Part shown: one piece after another, positions 1 to 6,586 of the stretch
Layout of the letters: each line of letters begins with the position of its first letter
Position numbering within the stretch: the stretch's first letter is position 1
Source of the DNA: Candidatus Rifleibacteriota bacterium
GTDB taxonomy: Bacteria; Vulcanimicrobiota; Xenobia; Xenobiales; Xenobiaceae
DNA length: 12,277 nucleotides
Assembly: GCA_900772775.1 (NCBI GenBank)
Contig: CAAGRW010000187.1
Coordinates: forward strand, 1 to 12,277
Direction: 5' to 3'
The notes under the pieces: generated by a model
Database searches by the model: none
The model's input: the letters and a program-made list of their open reading frames with translations, nothing else
What the model was told of the DNA's origin: nothing
Translations under genes and position numbers: made by a program

Positions 1-122
1 AAAAAAACGATTCCATGATCGACAGAAGCAGGTTTTATGGTTAAGTGACCGGGCTTGCCGGTATGGATACCCACTCCCTCAAAAGAGATCTCTTCAGCTA
101 AAGTACGCTGCGCTCTGCACAT
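1..122 (-). CDS. lpxC: LpxC, N-terminal fragment (UDP-3-O-acyl-GlcNAc deacetylase), cut by window edge
   Basis: LpxC is the zinc deacetylase that catalyses the committed step of lipid A synthesis in the cytoplasm. Only the first 40 codons are present; the gene continues past position 1. The translation begins MCRAQRTLAEE and contains GVGIHTGKPGHLTIKP, which matches the LpxC N-terminus (E. coli has QRTL followed by GVGLHTGKKVTLTLRP). The GVG-[LI]-HTG motif is characteristic of the family. The start at 120-122 is supported by a GGGGAG ribosome-binding site at 132-137, nine bases upstream. It lies downstream of the terminator at 246-292, so it probably has its own promoter in about 123-245. That stretch is AT-rich with TATATT- and TATATA-like boxes on the minus strand, but no -35/-10 pair is convincing. 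The catalytic zinc residues lie outside the window and cannot be checked. Confidence 0.9.
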   Translation of the reverse strand, partial: MCRAQRTLAEEISFEGVGIHTGKPGHLTIKPASVDHGIVF

Positions 123-245
123 GGAAATGTTCTCCCCAACAACTGTAATATAATTGATTGAAAACTCCGCCAACTTTTTTATATAAAATTGGCTATTCCT
201 CCATTTTTGGCCCGAAGCCGCCTAAGCATACATTTATAAAGCTAC

Positions 246-292
246 AAAAAAATAAAGTCTGCCCAACCGCATTGGTGTAGACAGACCTTATT
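246..292 (-). terminator. Rho-independent terminator after the 609-residue secreted protein gene
   Basis: Read on the minus strand, a 13-bp stem (arms 280-292 and 251-263, G-U wobbles only, no mismatches) encloses a 16-nt loop. The T-rich tract TTATTTTTTT begins within the distal arm. It starts 24 bases after the stop codon at 316-318. This separates the 609-residue gene from lpxC. Confidence 0.87.
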
Positions 293-315
293 TTAAGTAC
301 GAGTTATAATAGAAC

Positions 316-2145
316 TCAGTCTATTTCGCGCAATTCATATTGCGCAGGATAGCAAGAAGTTGCTTCAGGCAAAGTGATTATTTCTATTGTACTACTCGAC
401 TCTGGAGACAACTCAATTTTGGCTACCAGCACTTCATCACCTTTTTTGCGGAAAATAGCTTGATAAACAGAGTCGCCGATCAAGAAATTGGCTCCACCGG
501 GCCCTGATAGAGGCGTAAAGTAAAGACCAACCGTTTTGGTGCGTCTGGTCGGGTTCTTCAGTTCAACCAAAGATTTATAAAGAACACCAAAATTTCCAGT
601 ATTGGGCAAACCGGTCTCAAAATCGATCAGCCAAGGACTCTCTCCGTAGCGGAAGGTTAAGGGACTGCCGCCAACCACAAATTCACCTTCATTTTCAAAA
701 TAAGGCTGAGCAAATACTCCATGTGGATGGATCTTAAATGGGTTAAAAGGAGCACCAATTTCCGGAAGTGTACGTCCGTCATTGCAATTGGGATTCAAGG
801 CACTGCGCACTTCCACAGTAGCGCTAGGCCCTTCCAAAATTTGGAAATTTATGAAACCACTTACCAAAGCTTCAGGACGCATGACGTAAGAAGCTAATTC
901 CAAAGCGGAATTGGGGGGCAAAGTAATTACATAGCCGGAATGGCAAGCCAAATTTTCCAAAAAGCGCTTGGCAGCAGTTTGTCCCACATAAATTTCGCTA
1001 CGTTCCGGTCCAGCTGACGTTCGGCTAATTACGATTTTTACTGGCTCATCATTCAAATTAGCCAAATTGATCCACAAATAACGATTTTTAGCCGAAGCAT
1101 TAAGGTGAGAGAACATCAAGCGACTGGGTTCGCGCTTTTTGAAATTATATTTCATCAGCACGCCGTCGGTATCAACTCTTTCAGGACGGTTGCTCACCAA
1201 AAGTAAATTCTGTTCGGCATAAGGTATGTCAATATTTTGGATCAGTACATTTACATCGCCCCTTACGGCGAAATAATCATCGGAGGCATTTATACCTACA
1301 GGTACGCTCAAGCGCATACTATCGCCTTTGGGTACAGATACGGGATGGAAATTGGTATCGTCTACATAGACGCTACATCCAGGTTGCACGAAAGTATTAG
1401 CCGCAATAGAAAGCATAACGGCTTGAGAGACAGCATCAGCCTGAGCTGGAGTGCCGCTGACTTCTACAGTAACCGACTGCGGTAATTTGCCTGCCCAGTC
1501 TTTAACTTGCACAAATACCGTAACCGAAGCGACACCTTTGCTAATAATAAGAGACGATTTTCCTACTCTTCTGCCGGTTAATTTTATCAAACCGTTGTCT
1601 TGATCTATGTCAATATCTACTACTCCGGCAGCTTCTTCCACCATTAACGGCCCGTTGGCTAAACCGGTAGCCGAGATAGTTTTTTCAGCATTGACAGCCA
1701 AAATAGCACGAGCGGTATCAACATTTAAGAGGCCAATATCAACGATATTGCGCATATTAGAGGCCCAAAGATTGGCTAAAGCCTCCGGTGAAGAGCCATT
1801 TTGTTTAGCAATTTCATCATTGACTTCAATAATTAATTCACTGCCCCAGTAAATCTTATATACGAACTTTTTAGCTTTGTTGCTATTTTTATCGCCAGCC
1901 TCAGCCGTTTTTTTATCTGTCGTTCCCGCAATTTCTTTGCGAACTACTTTAATTGAAGAAGAGGCAGCTCCCCTTTGCAACATAGCTTCGATCTTCTCGG
2001 AAATTCTTTCCGCTTGCTCTTCGTCGCTAATGCGAAAGACAACTTGTCCACCTAAAACAACATCGGCAGCCCAAGCAGTCGAAAGAGCACAAAAGTAAAA
2101 AGCGGCAAAAGCCAGCACTAAGGCTAAAAGCTTATGACCTTTCAT
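316..2145 (-). CDS. Secreted protein of unknown function (609 aa)
   Basis: I do not recognise this protein as a whole. Residues 1-26 form a signal peptide (MKGHK, then a hydrophobic core, cleavage after AWA), so the product is exported. Residues 27-135 form a small domain starting VVLGGQVVFRI and containing YKIYWGSELIIEVND and NGSSPEALANLW. From memory, similar segments occur at the N-termini of some cyanobacterial-type periplasmic and MscS-like proteins; this is weak evidence. Residues 163-219 resemble the N-terminal domain of CpaC/secretin-type pilus proteins (GLIKLTGRRVGKSSLIISKG, then VTVFVQVKDW). The remaining roughly 390 residues look beta-rich, have four cysteines (257, 401, 454, 598) and match nothing I know. 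The ATG at 2143-2145 has only a distant GGAG, 11 bases upstream. Terminators on both sides make it its own transcription unit, inserted between lpxD and lpxC. An envelope role is inferred from export and location only. Confidence 0.88.
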   Translation of the reverse strand: MKGHKLLALVLAFAAFYFCALSTAWAADVVLGGQVVFRISDEEQAERISEKIEAMLQRGAASSSIKVVRKEIAGTTDKKTAEAGDKNSNKAKKFVYKIYWGSELIIEVNDEIAKQNGSSPEALANLWASNMRNIVDIGLLNVDTARAILAVNAEKTISATGLANGPLMVEEAAGVVDIDIDQDNGLIKLTGRRVGKSSLIISKGVASVTVFVQVKDWAGKLPQSVTVEVSGTPAQADAVSQAVMLSIAANTFVQPGCSVYVDDTNFHPVSVPKGDSMRLSVPVGINASDDYFAVRGDVNVLIQNIDIPYAEQNLLLVSNRPERVDTDGVLMKYNFKKREPSRLMFSHLNASAKNRYLWINLANLNDEPVKIVISRTSAGPERSEIYVGQTAAKRFLENLACHSGYVITLPPNSALELASYVMRPEALVSGFINFQILEGPSATVEVRSALNPNCNDGRTLPEIGAPFNPFKIHPHGVFAQPYFENEGEFVVGGSPLTFRYGESPWLIDFETGLPNTGNFGVLYKSLVELKNPTRRTKTVGLYFTPLSGPGGANFLIGDSVYQAIFRKKGDEVLVAKIELSPESSSTIEIITLPEATSCYPAQYELREID

Positions 2146-2168
2146 AAAAAACTCAGCTCCGTAAGACC

Positions 2169-2199
2169 AGCTGTCTTTATTTTTTAAGTCCAGACAGCT
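2169..2199 (-). promoter_or_regulatory. Stem-loop in the leader of the 609-residue protein gene
   Basis: A perfect 8-bp inverted repeat, AGCTGTCT/AGACAGCT (arms 2169-2176 and 2192-2199), with a 15-nt AT-rich loop lies 24-54 bases upstream of the ATG at 2145. It has no T-run on the gene's strand, so it is not a terminator. It could be a leader hairpin affecting mRNA stability or translation, or an operator. The 130-bp gap 2146-2275 must contain the promoter, but I see no convincing -35/-10 pair. Confidence 0.35.
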
Positions 2200-2275
2200 A
2201 GCTCAATTTGTTATTTCCCCCTATGCCGTAACTCCATATCTAAGTTTCCCCCATTATCGACACGGTAATTTAACG

Positions 2276-2345
2276 AAAAAAAACAGCCCTCGGCAGGGCC
2301 ATTTAAAATTATTATGCCCGCCGGAAGTATACAATGCCGACGGGC
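2276..2345 (-). terminator. Tandem-hairpin rho-independent terminator after lpxD
   Basis: Read on the minus strand, the first hairpin has a 9-bp GC-rich stem (arms 2337-2345 and 2316-2324, one G-U) around a 12-nt loop. A second compact hairpin, GCCCT-GCCG-AGGGC (2286-2299), is followed two bases later by eight T residues (2276-2283 on the plus strand are all A). The second has the classic terminator form. It marks the end of the bamA/ompH/lpxD transcription unit, nine bases after the lpxD stop codon. Confidence 0.88.
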
Positions 2346-2354
2346 TTAATATTA

Positions 2355-3068
2355 TTACTTCATATGCTCTTTTAAAAGCTTAGGAAGCAAGTTAAAAGCA
2401 GCTTCGGTACGACGCACTTCAGCTACAGGACGACCGGGATTACCAGCCAAAACTTGTCCGGCTTCGTATTTGCGCATGGCTGTAGAACGATCCATAAGCA
2501 CACAGCCATCTCCCAATTCTACGCGCACTCCGATACCACACTGAGAGCCTATAGTACAATTGTTACCTACTACAGACGATCCGGTCAAACCACTCTGATC
2601 GCCGATACGACAATGATTGCCTACCTTGCTGTTATGGCCTACCATGACCATATGACCCAATTCAGTATAGTCTCCAATTAAAGTAGAAGCTGTAGCAGCT
2701 CTATCTACACAAGAACAAGCGCCGATCTTAGCTCCTTCGCCAATAACGACATTGCCAACTTGAGGGATCTTGCGATGACTCTGGCCGTCAAAGACATAGC
2801 CAAAACCATCCATGCCCAAAACAGCTCCCGCTTCAACTACAGCTCTGTCACCAACAACGGTATCATCCATAAGCACAGCCCCACAACCGATAATTGCTCC
2901 GGAGCCTACGCTAACATTGCGACCTATATAAGCTTTAGGGCCTACTTCCGCTTTGCTGCCTACTTTAGCTCCGCTTTCAATCACGGCCATAGCTCCGACT
3001 TTGCACTCTTCACCCAAAGAAGCGGAACTGTCTATGCAAGCACTCGGATGTACAAACTGTTCTTCCAT
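2355..3068 (-). CDS. lpxD: LpxD-like UDP-3-O-acylglucosamine N-acyltransferase lacking the N-terminal domain
   Basis: LpxD adds the second acyl chain, from acyl-ACP, to UDP-3-O-acyl-glucosamine in lipid A synthesis, in the cytoplasm. The 237-residue protein is a left-handed beta-helix acyltransferase with hexapeptide repeats over about residues 6-205. It carries the LpxD signature GMDGFGY (85-91) followed by KIPQVG, and H145 in VGHNSKVGNH aligns with the catalytic His of E. coli LpxD (H239, AHNVVIGDN). The C-terminal helix RRTEAAFNLLPKLLKEHMK matches the family. The usual LpxD is about 340 residues with a uridine-binding domain of roughly 100 residues in front. Here that domain is absent, and an in-frame TAA stands immediately before the ATG, so no extension is possible. 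The ATG follows the ompH stop with no gap and has only a weak ribosome site, suggesting translational coupling. A related hexapeptide acyltransferase is possible, but the GxDGFGY/KIPQ/GHN set favours LpxD. Confidence 0.85.
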   Translation of the reverse strand: MEEQFVHPSACIDSSASLGEECKVGAMAVIESGAKVGSKAEVGPKAYIGRNVSVGSGAIIGCGAVLMDDTVVGDRAVVEAGAVLGMDGFGYVFDGQSHRKIPQVGNVVIGEGAKIGACSCVDRAATASTLIGDYTELGHMVMVGHNSKVGNHCRIGDQSGLTGSSVVGNNCTIGSQCGIGVRVELGDGCVLMDRSTAMRKYEAGQVLAGNPGRPVAEVRRTEAAFNLLPKLLKEHMK

Positions 3069-3542
3069 TTATTTAGAGCCGTCCATTTTCAGCAAAATAT
3101 CCAAAGTAATATTATCTCCGCTGGTATAAAGCACAACAGGATAATTTACAGTGTTGACTACAACCAAATCTATATCTTTATCTTTAGCTACTTCGGAAGC
3201 TTGAGCTTTAATATCTTCCCGCAAGCCTTTCATACTCTCATTGTAGAGCTTATCAAACTTGCTGGACCTCTCTGCAGCATCTTTGGCCAGCTTTTCTTGC
3301 AAGGCTTTTTTCTGAGCCACAGACATACTGCTGACATTGCTAGGAATTTGCGAATAGATCTTGCTGCGCTCGTCGGAGAGAATAACATTGAGCTCCATAT
3401 ATTTGGGATTTTCTCTGATAATTCTCTCAGTGTTGACAACACCAACCTTTAATGTACGTTCAGCGCAACCGCTACCGCCCAAAAGCAGAATAGCACTTAC
3501 AGCCGTCAGAACTAAGCAGTGTACAAACTTCGAATATTGCAA
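3069..3542 (-). CDS. OmpH/Skp-family lipoprotein (157 aa, TTG start)
   Basis: OmpH/Skp proteins are periplasmic chaperones for unfolded outer-membrane proteins. Starting at TTG 3540-3542, the protein opens MQYSKFVHCLVL, a signal peptide with a lipobox-like LLGGSGC ending at C26, so it is probably a lipoprotein (residue after Cys is Ala). The mature part has the OmpH pattern: an N-terminal beta strand KVGVVNTERIIRENPKY, a charged helical hairpin (about residues 50-120), and the closing strands DIDLVVVNTVNYPVVLYTSG followed by DNIT. TTG is chosen over an upstream ATG at 3690-3692. That ATG would lie deep inside the previous gene and give a non-signal-like, highly basic leader, whereas TTG has GGAGGG nine bases upstream. 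It begins 22 bases after the preceding gene's stop. Its closest relative in the window is the preceding 185-residue lipoprotein (shared ASEVA-DK--D core), suggesting tandem duplication. Confidence 0.85.
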   Translation of the reverse strand: MQYSKFVHCLVLTAVSAILLLGGSGCAERTLKVGVVNTERIIRENPKYMELNVILSDERSKIYSQIPSNVSSMSVAQKKALQEKLAKDAAERSSKFDKLYNESMKGLREDIKAQASEVAKDKDIDLVVVNTVNYPVVLYTSGDNITLDILLKMDGSK

Positions 3543-3551
3543 ATTGTTTAT

Positions 3552-3557
3552 CCCTCC
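3552..3557 (-). promoter_or_regulatory. Ribosome-binding site that fixes the TTG start of the fourth ompH gene
   Basis: GGAGGG on the minus strand lies nine bases before TTG at 3540-3542, in the 22-base gap after the TAG stop of the upstream gene (3565-3567). No ATG or GTG in frame lies at a comparable distance. The TTG is immediately followed by a signal peptide. This decides the start at 3542. Confidence 0.8.
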
Positions 3558-3564
3558 GCTCTTT

Positions 3565-4122
3565 CTACTTGCTGCCTTGAGAGCTACTTTCCGCAGTCTT
3601 GGCACCTTTGTTTTGTTCGCCTTCAGAAGATGCATTTCCAGCGAAACCCGGCATAGCCGCCAAAACGTTAGCGGTAATGTCATGGCCGCCATATTCTACA
3701 GTAGGGACATCGTTGGAGTCGATTAAAACAATATCGAGCTCCTTATCCAAAGCTACTTCCGAAGCGGCTTTCTCCATACTTTTCATTTTGGCGTCGATAT
3801 AATCGGCAGTGCGTTTTTGCCATTTTGATTCGACATCATTCTGAATCTTCATGAGCTTATCATAAACAGATTTGTCACTGACGACGCCATCAGCATTGGA
3901 ATTTTCTTTAACTATACGCTGTACTTCTTGGCTAGCTTTAATACGCTCGGCGAAGTACTGGCGAGACAATTCCTGATATTTGTCATCTTCCTGAAGTACA
4001 ACTGTACTATTGATAGTGCCGGTACGAATGACAACTTTCTCCTTGGGTGTACAACCGGCCGCACAGAGGCAGCCGACCGTGAGCGCAGTCATAACCACCC
4101 CGCACCATAAAATTCTATTCAC
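3565..4122 (-). CDS. OmpH/Skp-family lipoprotein (185 aa, GTG start)
   Basis: The start codon is GTG (4120-4122). The N-terminus has a signal peptide with lipobox LCAAGC and lipidated Cys at residue 24, followed by Thr, so outer-membrane sorting is plausible. The mature domain follows the OmpH plan: a first strand RTGTINSTVVLQEDDKYQEL, two charged helices over about residues 50-125, then LDIVLIDSNDVPTVEYGGHD and ITANVLAAM, the typical closing strands with the YGGxDIT motif. The last 25 residues (SSEGEQNKGAK to SSSQGSK) are a low-complexity tail. The upstream gene's TAG stop (4132-4134) overlaps the AGGAGGT ribosome site at 4127-4133, with the GTG five bases beyond AGGAGG, so translation is probably coupled. 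It is a clear paralogue of the 157-residue lipoprotein downstream. The function is inferred as a lipid-anchored Skp-like holdase or scaffold. Confidence 0.87.
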   Translation of the reverse strand: MNRILWCGVVMTALTVGCLCAAGCTPKEKVVIRTGTINSTVVLQEDDKYQELSRQYFAERIKASQEVQRIVKENSNADGVVSDKSVYDKLMKIQNDVESKWQKRTADYIDAKMKSMEKAASEVALDKELDIVLIDSNDVPTVEYGGHDITANVLAAMPGFAGNASSEGEQNKGAKTAESSSQGSK

Positions 4123-4131
4123 CGCGACCTC

Positions 4132-5571
4132 CTAGTGTTGGTCCTCTTTTTCCAAAGCAAGCATTGTTTTATCGGTAAGATCCAAACAGTCAATATTGAC
4201 AACATAAGAGCCTACAACAGACGGTTGCCCCTCTTGCTCAGCCGCAATTTTAGCAATTACTTCCCGCAAATCGTTAGCCATACTGTCATAGAGTTCTTGA
4301 CGTTGCTTTTGCAAGTCTTCTATCTTGGCTTTAAGGTCGTCCATTTTTTTGCGCGTTTCGTCACTGACATCTTTGGACGAATTGCTTACCATAACTTCCA
4401 GTTGCTTCTGTGTTGCTCGCAAACGTTTTTCTAAAGCAGCTTGCTTTTGCTCCATATTGCGTTGAGCTTCTTCAGCTTTGCTTTGCATGGCAGCTGTCAT
4501 TTCGGCCTTTTTGGCTTCCATTTCAGCATTGATAGTAGACTTTATCTTGGCAATCTGAGCTTCAACTTCAGCCTGATTTACCTTAGGAGAAGGTGCCTGC
4601 ACATTTTTCAAAAGGCGATCTCGCTCAGCAGCAGCCTTAGCTTTGGTCTCCTCATCAAGCGACGACTCAAAAGCTTTTATTTTAGAAGCTACATTTGCAC
4701 GCTCTTCGGTTTCCAGGCGCTTATATTCAGCCGTAAGTTCATCGCGTTTAGCCGATTTTTTGGCCGTTTCAGCATCTCCGAGAGCAGCCAATTTATCTTG
4801 AATAGCCGACTCTTCTTCGGCATTGGCTGCAGTTTGCAATTGCAACTGTAAGTTGACGCGCTGTTCTTGATTCTCTTGCATTAAAGAGCTGTCATACTCG
4901 GCCAAACGCTCATCCATAGAAGCGCGAGCACTTTCCAAGTTGTTTTGCATAACGCGCTCCAGCTCCAAACGCTTAGCAGAAATACGCTGCTGACGTACAC
5001 CAGCCAAATCGCTCAAAAAGCTGTCCATACGTTTGCGCACATCTTCAGGCACTTGTGGAGGAGCTTTAGGGGCTAAAGCGGCTACTCGCTGACGCAAGAC
5101 ATTCTGATAATGCTCGTTAAGAGCTTTGCTTTCTTGCTCAAGTTGCTTGGTCAGATTGTTACGAAAGCTCTTCAATTCATTGCCTATGCGAGCCGATTCT
5201 GCTTGCAATTCGTTGCGAGCTTTCTCTACTTCGCGTTCCATGCGTTTGCGTCCAGAATCTACTTTACGCTTGCGGTCTGCTAAAGGCAAAAATTCCAGCT
5301 CTTGTTGCAACAAACGAATTTGTTCATCAAGCTGAGTTATGCGCTCATAATCGGGACGATCTTTAAGCAGCTTTTCAAAGTCTACTACGGCCAGCTCGGA
5401 AAATTTTTCCTGAGCTTCACCGGAAGCAGCAGGTTTTTTCGGGGTAGTCCCCTCAGCACAGGCCATTCCGATAAAATCGACATGAGCCACTAGAACAGCG
5501 CCGACTACAAGGCCGCACGCTCCCAGCCAAACGCCTGTACGTCTTAAATTAGGGACAGAAAAAAACTGCAT
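4132..5571 (-). CDS. Extended OmpH/Skp-like coiled-coil periplasmic protein (479 aa)
   Basis: A secreted protein about three times longer than a typical Skp (around 160 residues). Residues 1-39 form a signal peptide with probable cleavage after ACA. Residues 58-80 (ELAVVDFEKLLKDRPDYERI) match the OmpH first strand and helix, and residues 449-472 (QPSVVGSYVVNIDCLDLTDK) resemble its closing strands. Between them, some 370 residues are nearly all charged helix rich in Glu, Lys, Arg, Gln and Ala, with Pro breaks at 167-175 (PKAPPQVP) and 325-331. The helical part shows possible repeats of 72-75 residues (see findings). In known Skp the helices form trimeric tentacles around client proteins; longer helices here could make a longer cage or a periplasm-spanning rod, which is inference. 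ATG at 5569-5571 follows a GAGGTG site. The gap after the upstream gene is 13 bases. Confidence 0.85.
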   Translation of the reverse strand: MQFFSVPNLRRTGVWLGACGLVVGAVLVAHVDFIGMACAEGTTPKKPAASGEAQEKFSELAVVDFEKLLKDRPDYERITQLDEQIRLLQQELEFLPLADRKRKVDSGRKRMEREVEKARNELQAESARIGNELKSFRNNLTKQLEQESKALNEHYQNVLRQRVAALAPKAPPQVPEDVRKRMDSFLSDLAGVRQQRISAKRLELERVMQNNLESARASMDERLAEYDSSLMQENQEQRVNLQLQLQTAANAEEESAIQDKLAALGDAETAKKSAKRDELTAEYKRLETEERANVASKIKAFESSLDEETKAKAAAERDRLLKNVQAPSPKVNQAEVEAQIAKIKSTINAEMEAKKAEMTAAMQSKAEEAQRNMEQKQAALEKRLRATQKQLEVMVSNSSKDVSDETRKKMDDLKAKIEDLQKQRQELYDSMANDLREVIAKIAAEQEGQPSVVGSYVVNIDCLDLTDKTMLALEKEDQH

Positions 5572-5584
5572 AAAAACACCTCAA

Positions 5585-6586
5585 TTATTTAGAAGCTTTC
5601 GCGTCCTTGGCAGCAGCCTTACTATCGGCAGCAGGAGCCGCCTCGGCAGTATCATTACTCAAGCTGGCATTGAAAGTATCAATCACCTCATCGGTAATGT
5701 TACGGCCACCATACATAACGGTCTGTTTATTGAGGACTAAAGAGATACCCAAATCTTTGGCAACTTTATTGACAGAATTGTTTACCTTCTGATAAAGAGG
5801 AGCGTATTGCTGCTGGCTGAGAGCTTCAAAACGAGCAGACATCTCACGTTGCAAAGCTTCGCGCTCGGAAGCAGAAAGGCTGGGAGCTTTCTTCTCATAC
5901 TCACGCATCATATCGGCACGAGCTTGACTAAGCTTAATATCGACTTCACCAAAAACTTTCAACTTACGTACGATGCCCTGATCGAAGTAAGCTACGGGAG
6001 AATCACTGGTATCTTCCTCAGCAGGCACTTTAAGCTCGCCTTTTTGTTGGAAGAGCTTTTTCACGTCTTCAGTAATGTCAGGAACACCACAGACGACAAC
6101 GCGTTTGTCCAATACAACATTTAAGCCTTTGCTAGCAGATACTGAAGCAATAGCTGCAGAAACTCGGTTATTCAAAGGCAAAATAATCTTGTTGCGATTC
6201 ACTTCAACTTCGCCCTGAAGCTTACTATAGAGAAGCTGAAGCTCAGTCTCAGCACCTTCTTTACCATTCTTTTCGGAGACGGCTTTTTCGAACTCTTTGT
6301 TTTTCTTCTCGGCGAAATCAGCAATTTGTTTTTCTGCATTTTTAAATTCGTCGAGAGCGTAGATGGCTGAAGCATCGATACAACCGACTTTTTTGGCCGG
6401 AGAAGACATCATGCCGCTGGGACTCAAAAACATCCAAGTACCAATACCGATAATAATCACAGCCACAATGGCAGCAACTATTGCTATAGTCTTCTTCTTG
6501 TTGCCGCCTGAAGGAGCGACAGTCTCACTGCTCTTCTCGGCAGCAGCACCGTCAGCAGCGGTCTTATTCAAATCAATCTCAGACAT
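5585..6586 (-). CDS. Membrane-anchored protein with two tandem OmpH/Skp domains (333 aa)
   Basis: Residues 1-32 are hydrophilic and end in KKK, residues 33-53 are one strongly hydrophobic segment (TIAIVAAIVAVIIIGIGTW), and the rest is hydrophilic. This predicts a bitopic inner-membrane protein with the N-terminus inside and the body in the periplasm, with no cleavage site. Two OmpH-like units follow. Unit 1 (66-180) runs from KKVGCIDASAIYALDEF to VLDKRVVVCGVPDITEDV. Unit 2 (197-307) runs from PVAYFDQGIVRKLKVFGEV to VLNKQTVMYGGRNITDEV. The matching ends V-L-x-K...G-x-x-I-T-[ED] show that the two units are homologous. The last 25 residues are an Ala/Lys/Asp-rich tail. The ATG at 6584-6586 has a strong AAGGAGGT site (6597-6604), ten bases upstream. 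It heads the tight four-gene ompH run, 278 bp after bamA. Its likely role is an inner-membrane-tethered chaperone or scaffold for outer-membrane proteins. Confidence 0.87.
   Translation of the reverse strand: MSEIDLNKTAADGAAAEKSSETVAPSGGNKKKTIAIVAAIVAVIIIGIGTWMFLSPSGMMSSPAKKVGCIDASAIYALDEFKNAEKQIADFAEKKNKEFEKAVSEKNGKEGAETELQLLYSKLQGEVEVNRNKIILPLNNRVSAAIASVSASKGLNVVLDKRVVVCGVPDITEDVKKLFQQKGELKVPAEEDTSDSPVAYFDQGIVRKLKVFGEVDIKLSQARADMMREYEKKAPSLSASEREALQREMSARFEALSQQQYAPLYQKVNNSVNKVAKDLGISLVLNKQTVMYGGRNITDEVIDTFNASLSNDTAEAAPAADSKAAAKDAKASK

Noticed and set aside
2760..3452. Plus-strand open frame of 230 codons antisense to lpxD and ompH
   Set aside because: It is antisense across two well-supported genes and their junction; the product is a reverse reading of hexapeptide repeats, with no plausible ribosome site or domain.
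3543..3692. N-terminal extension of the fourth ompH gene to an ATG at 3690-3692
   Set aside because: It overlaps the coding part of the preceding lipoprotein gene, lacks a ribosome site in the right place and buries the signal peptide 50 residues inside. The TTG at 3542 has GGAGGG and an immediate signal peptide.
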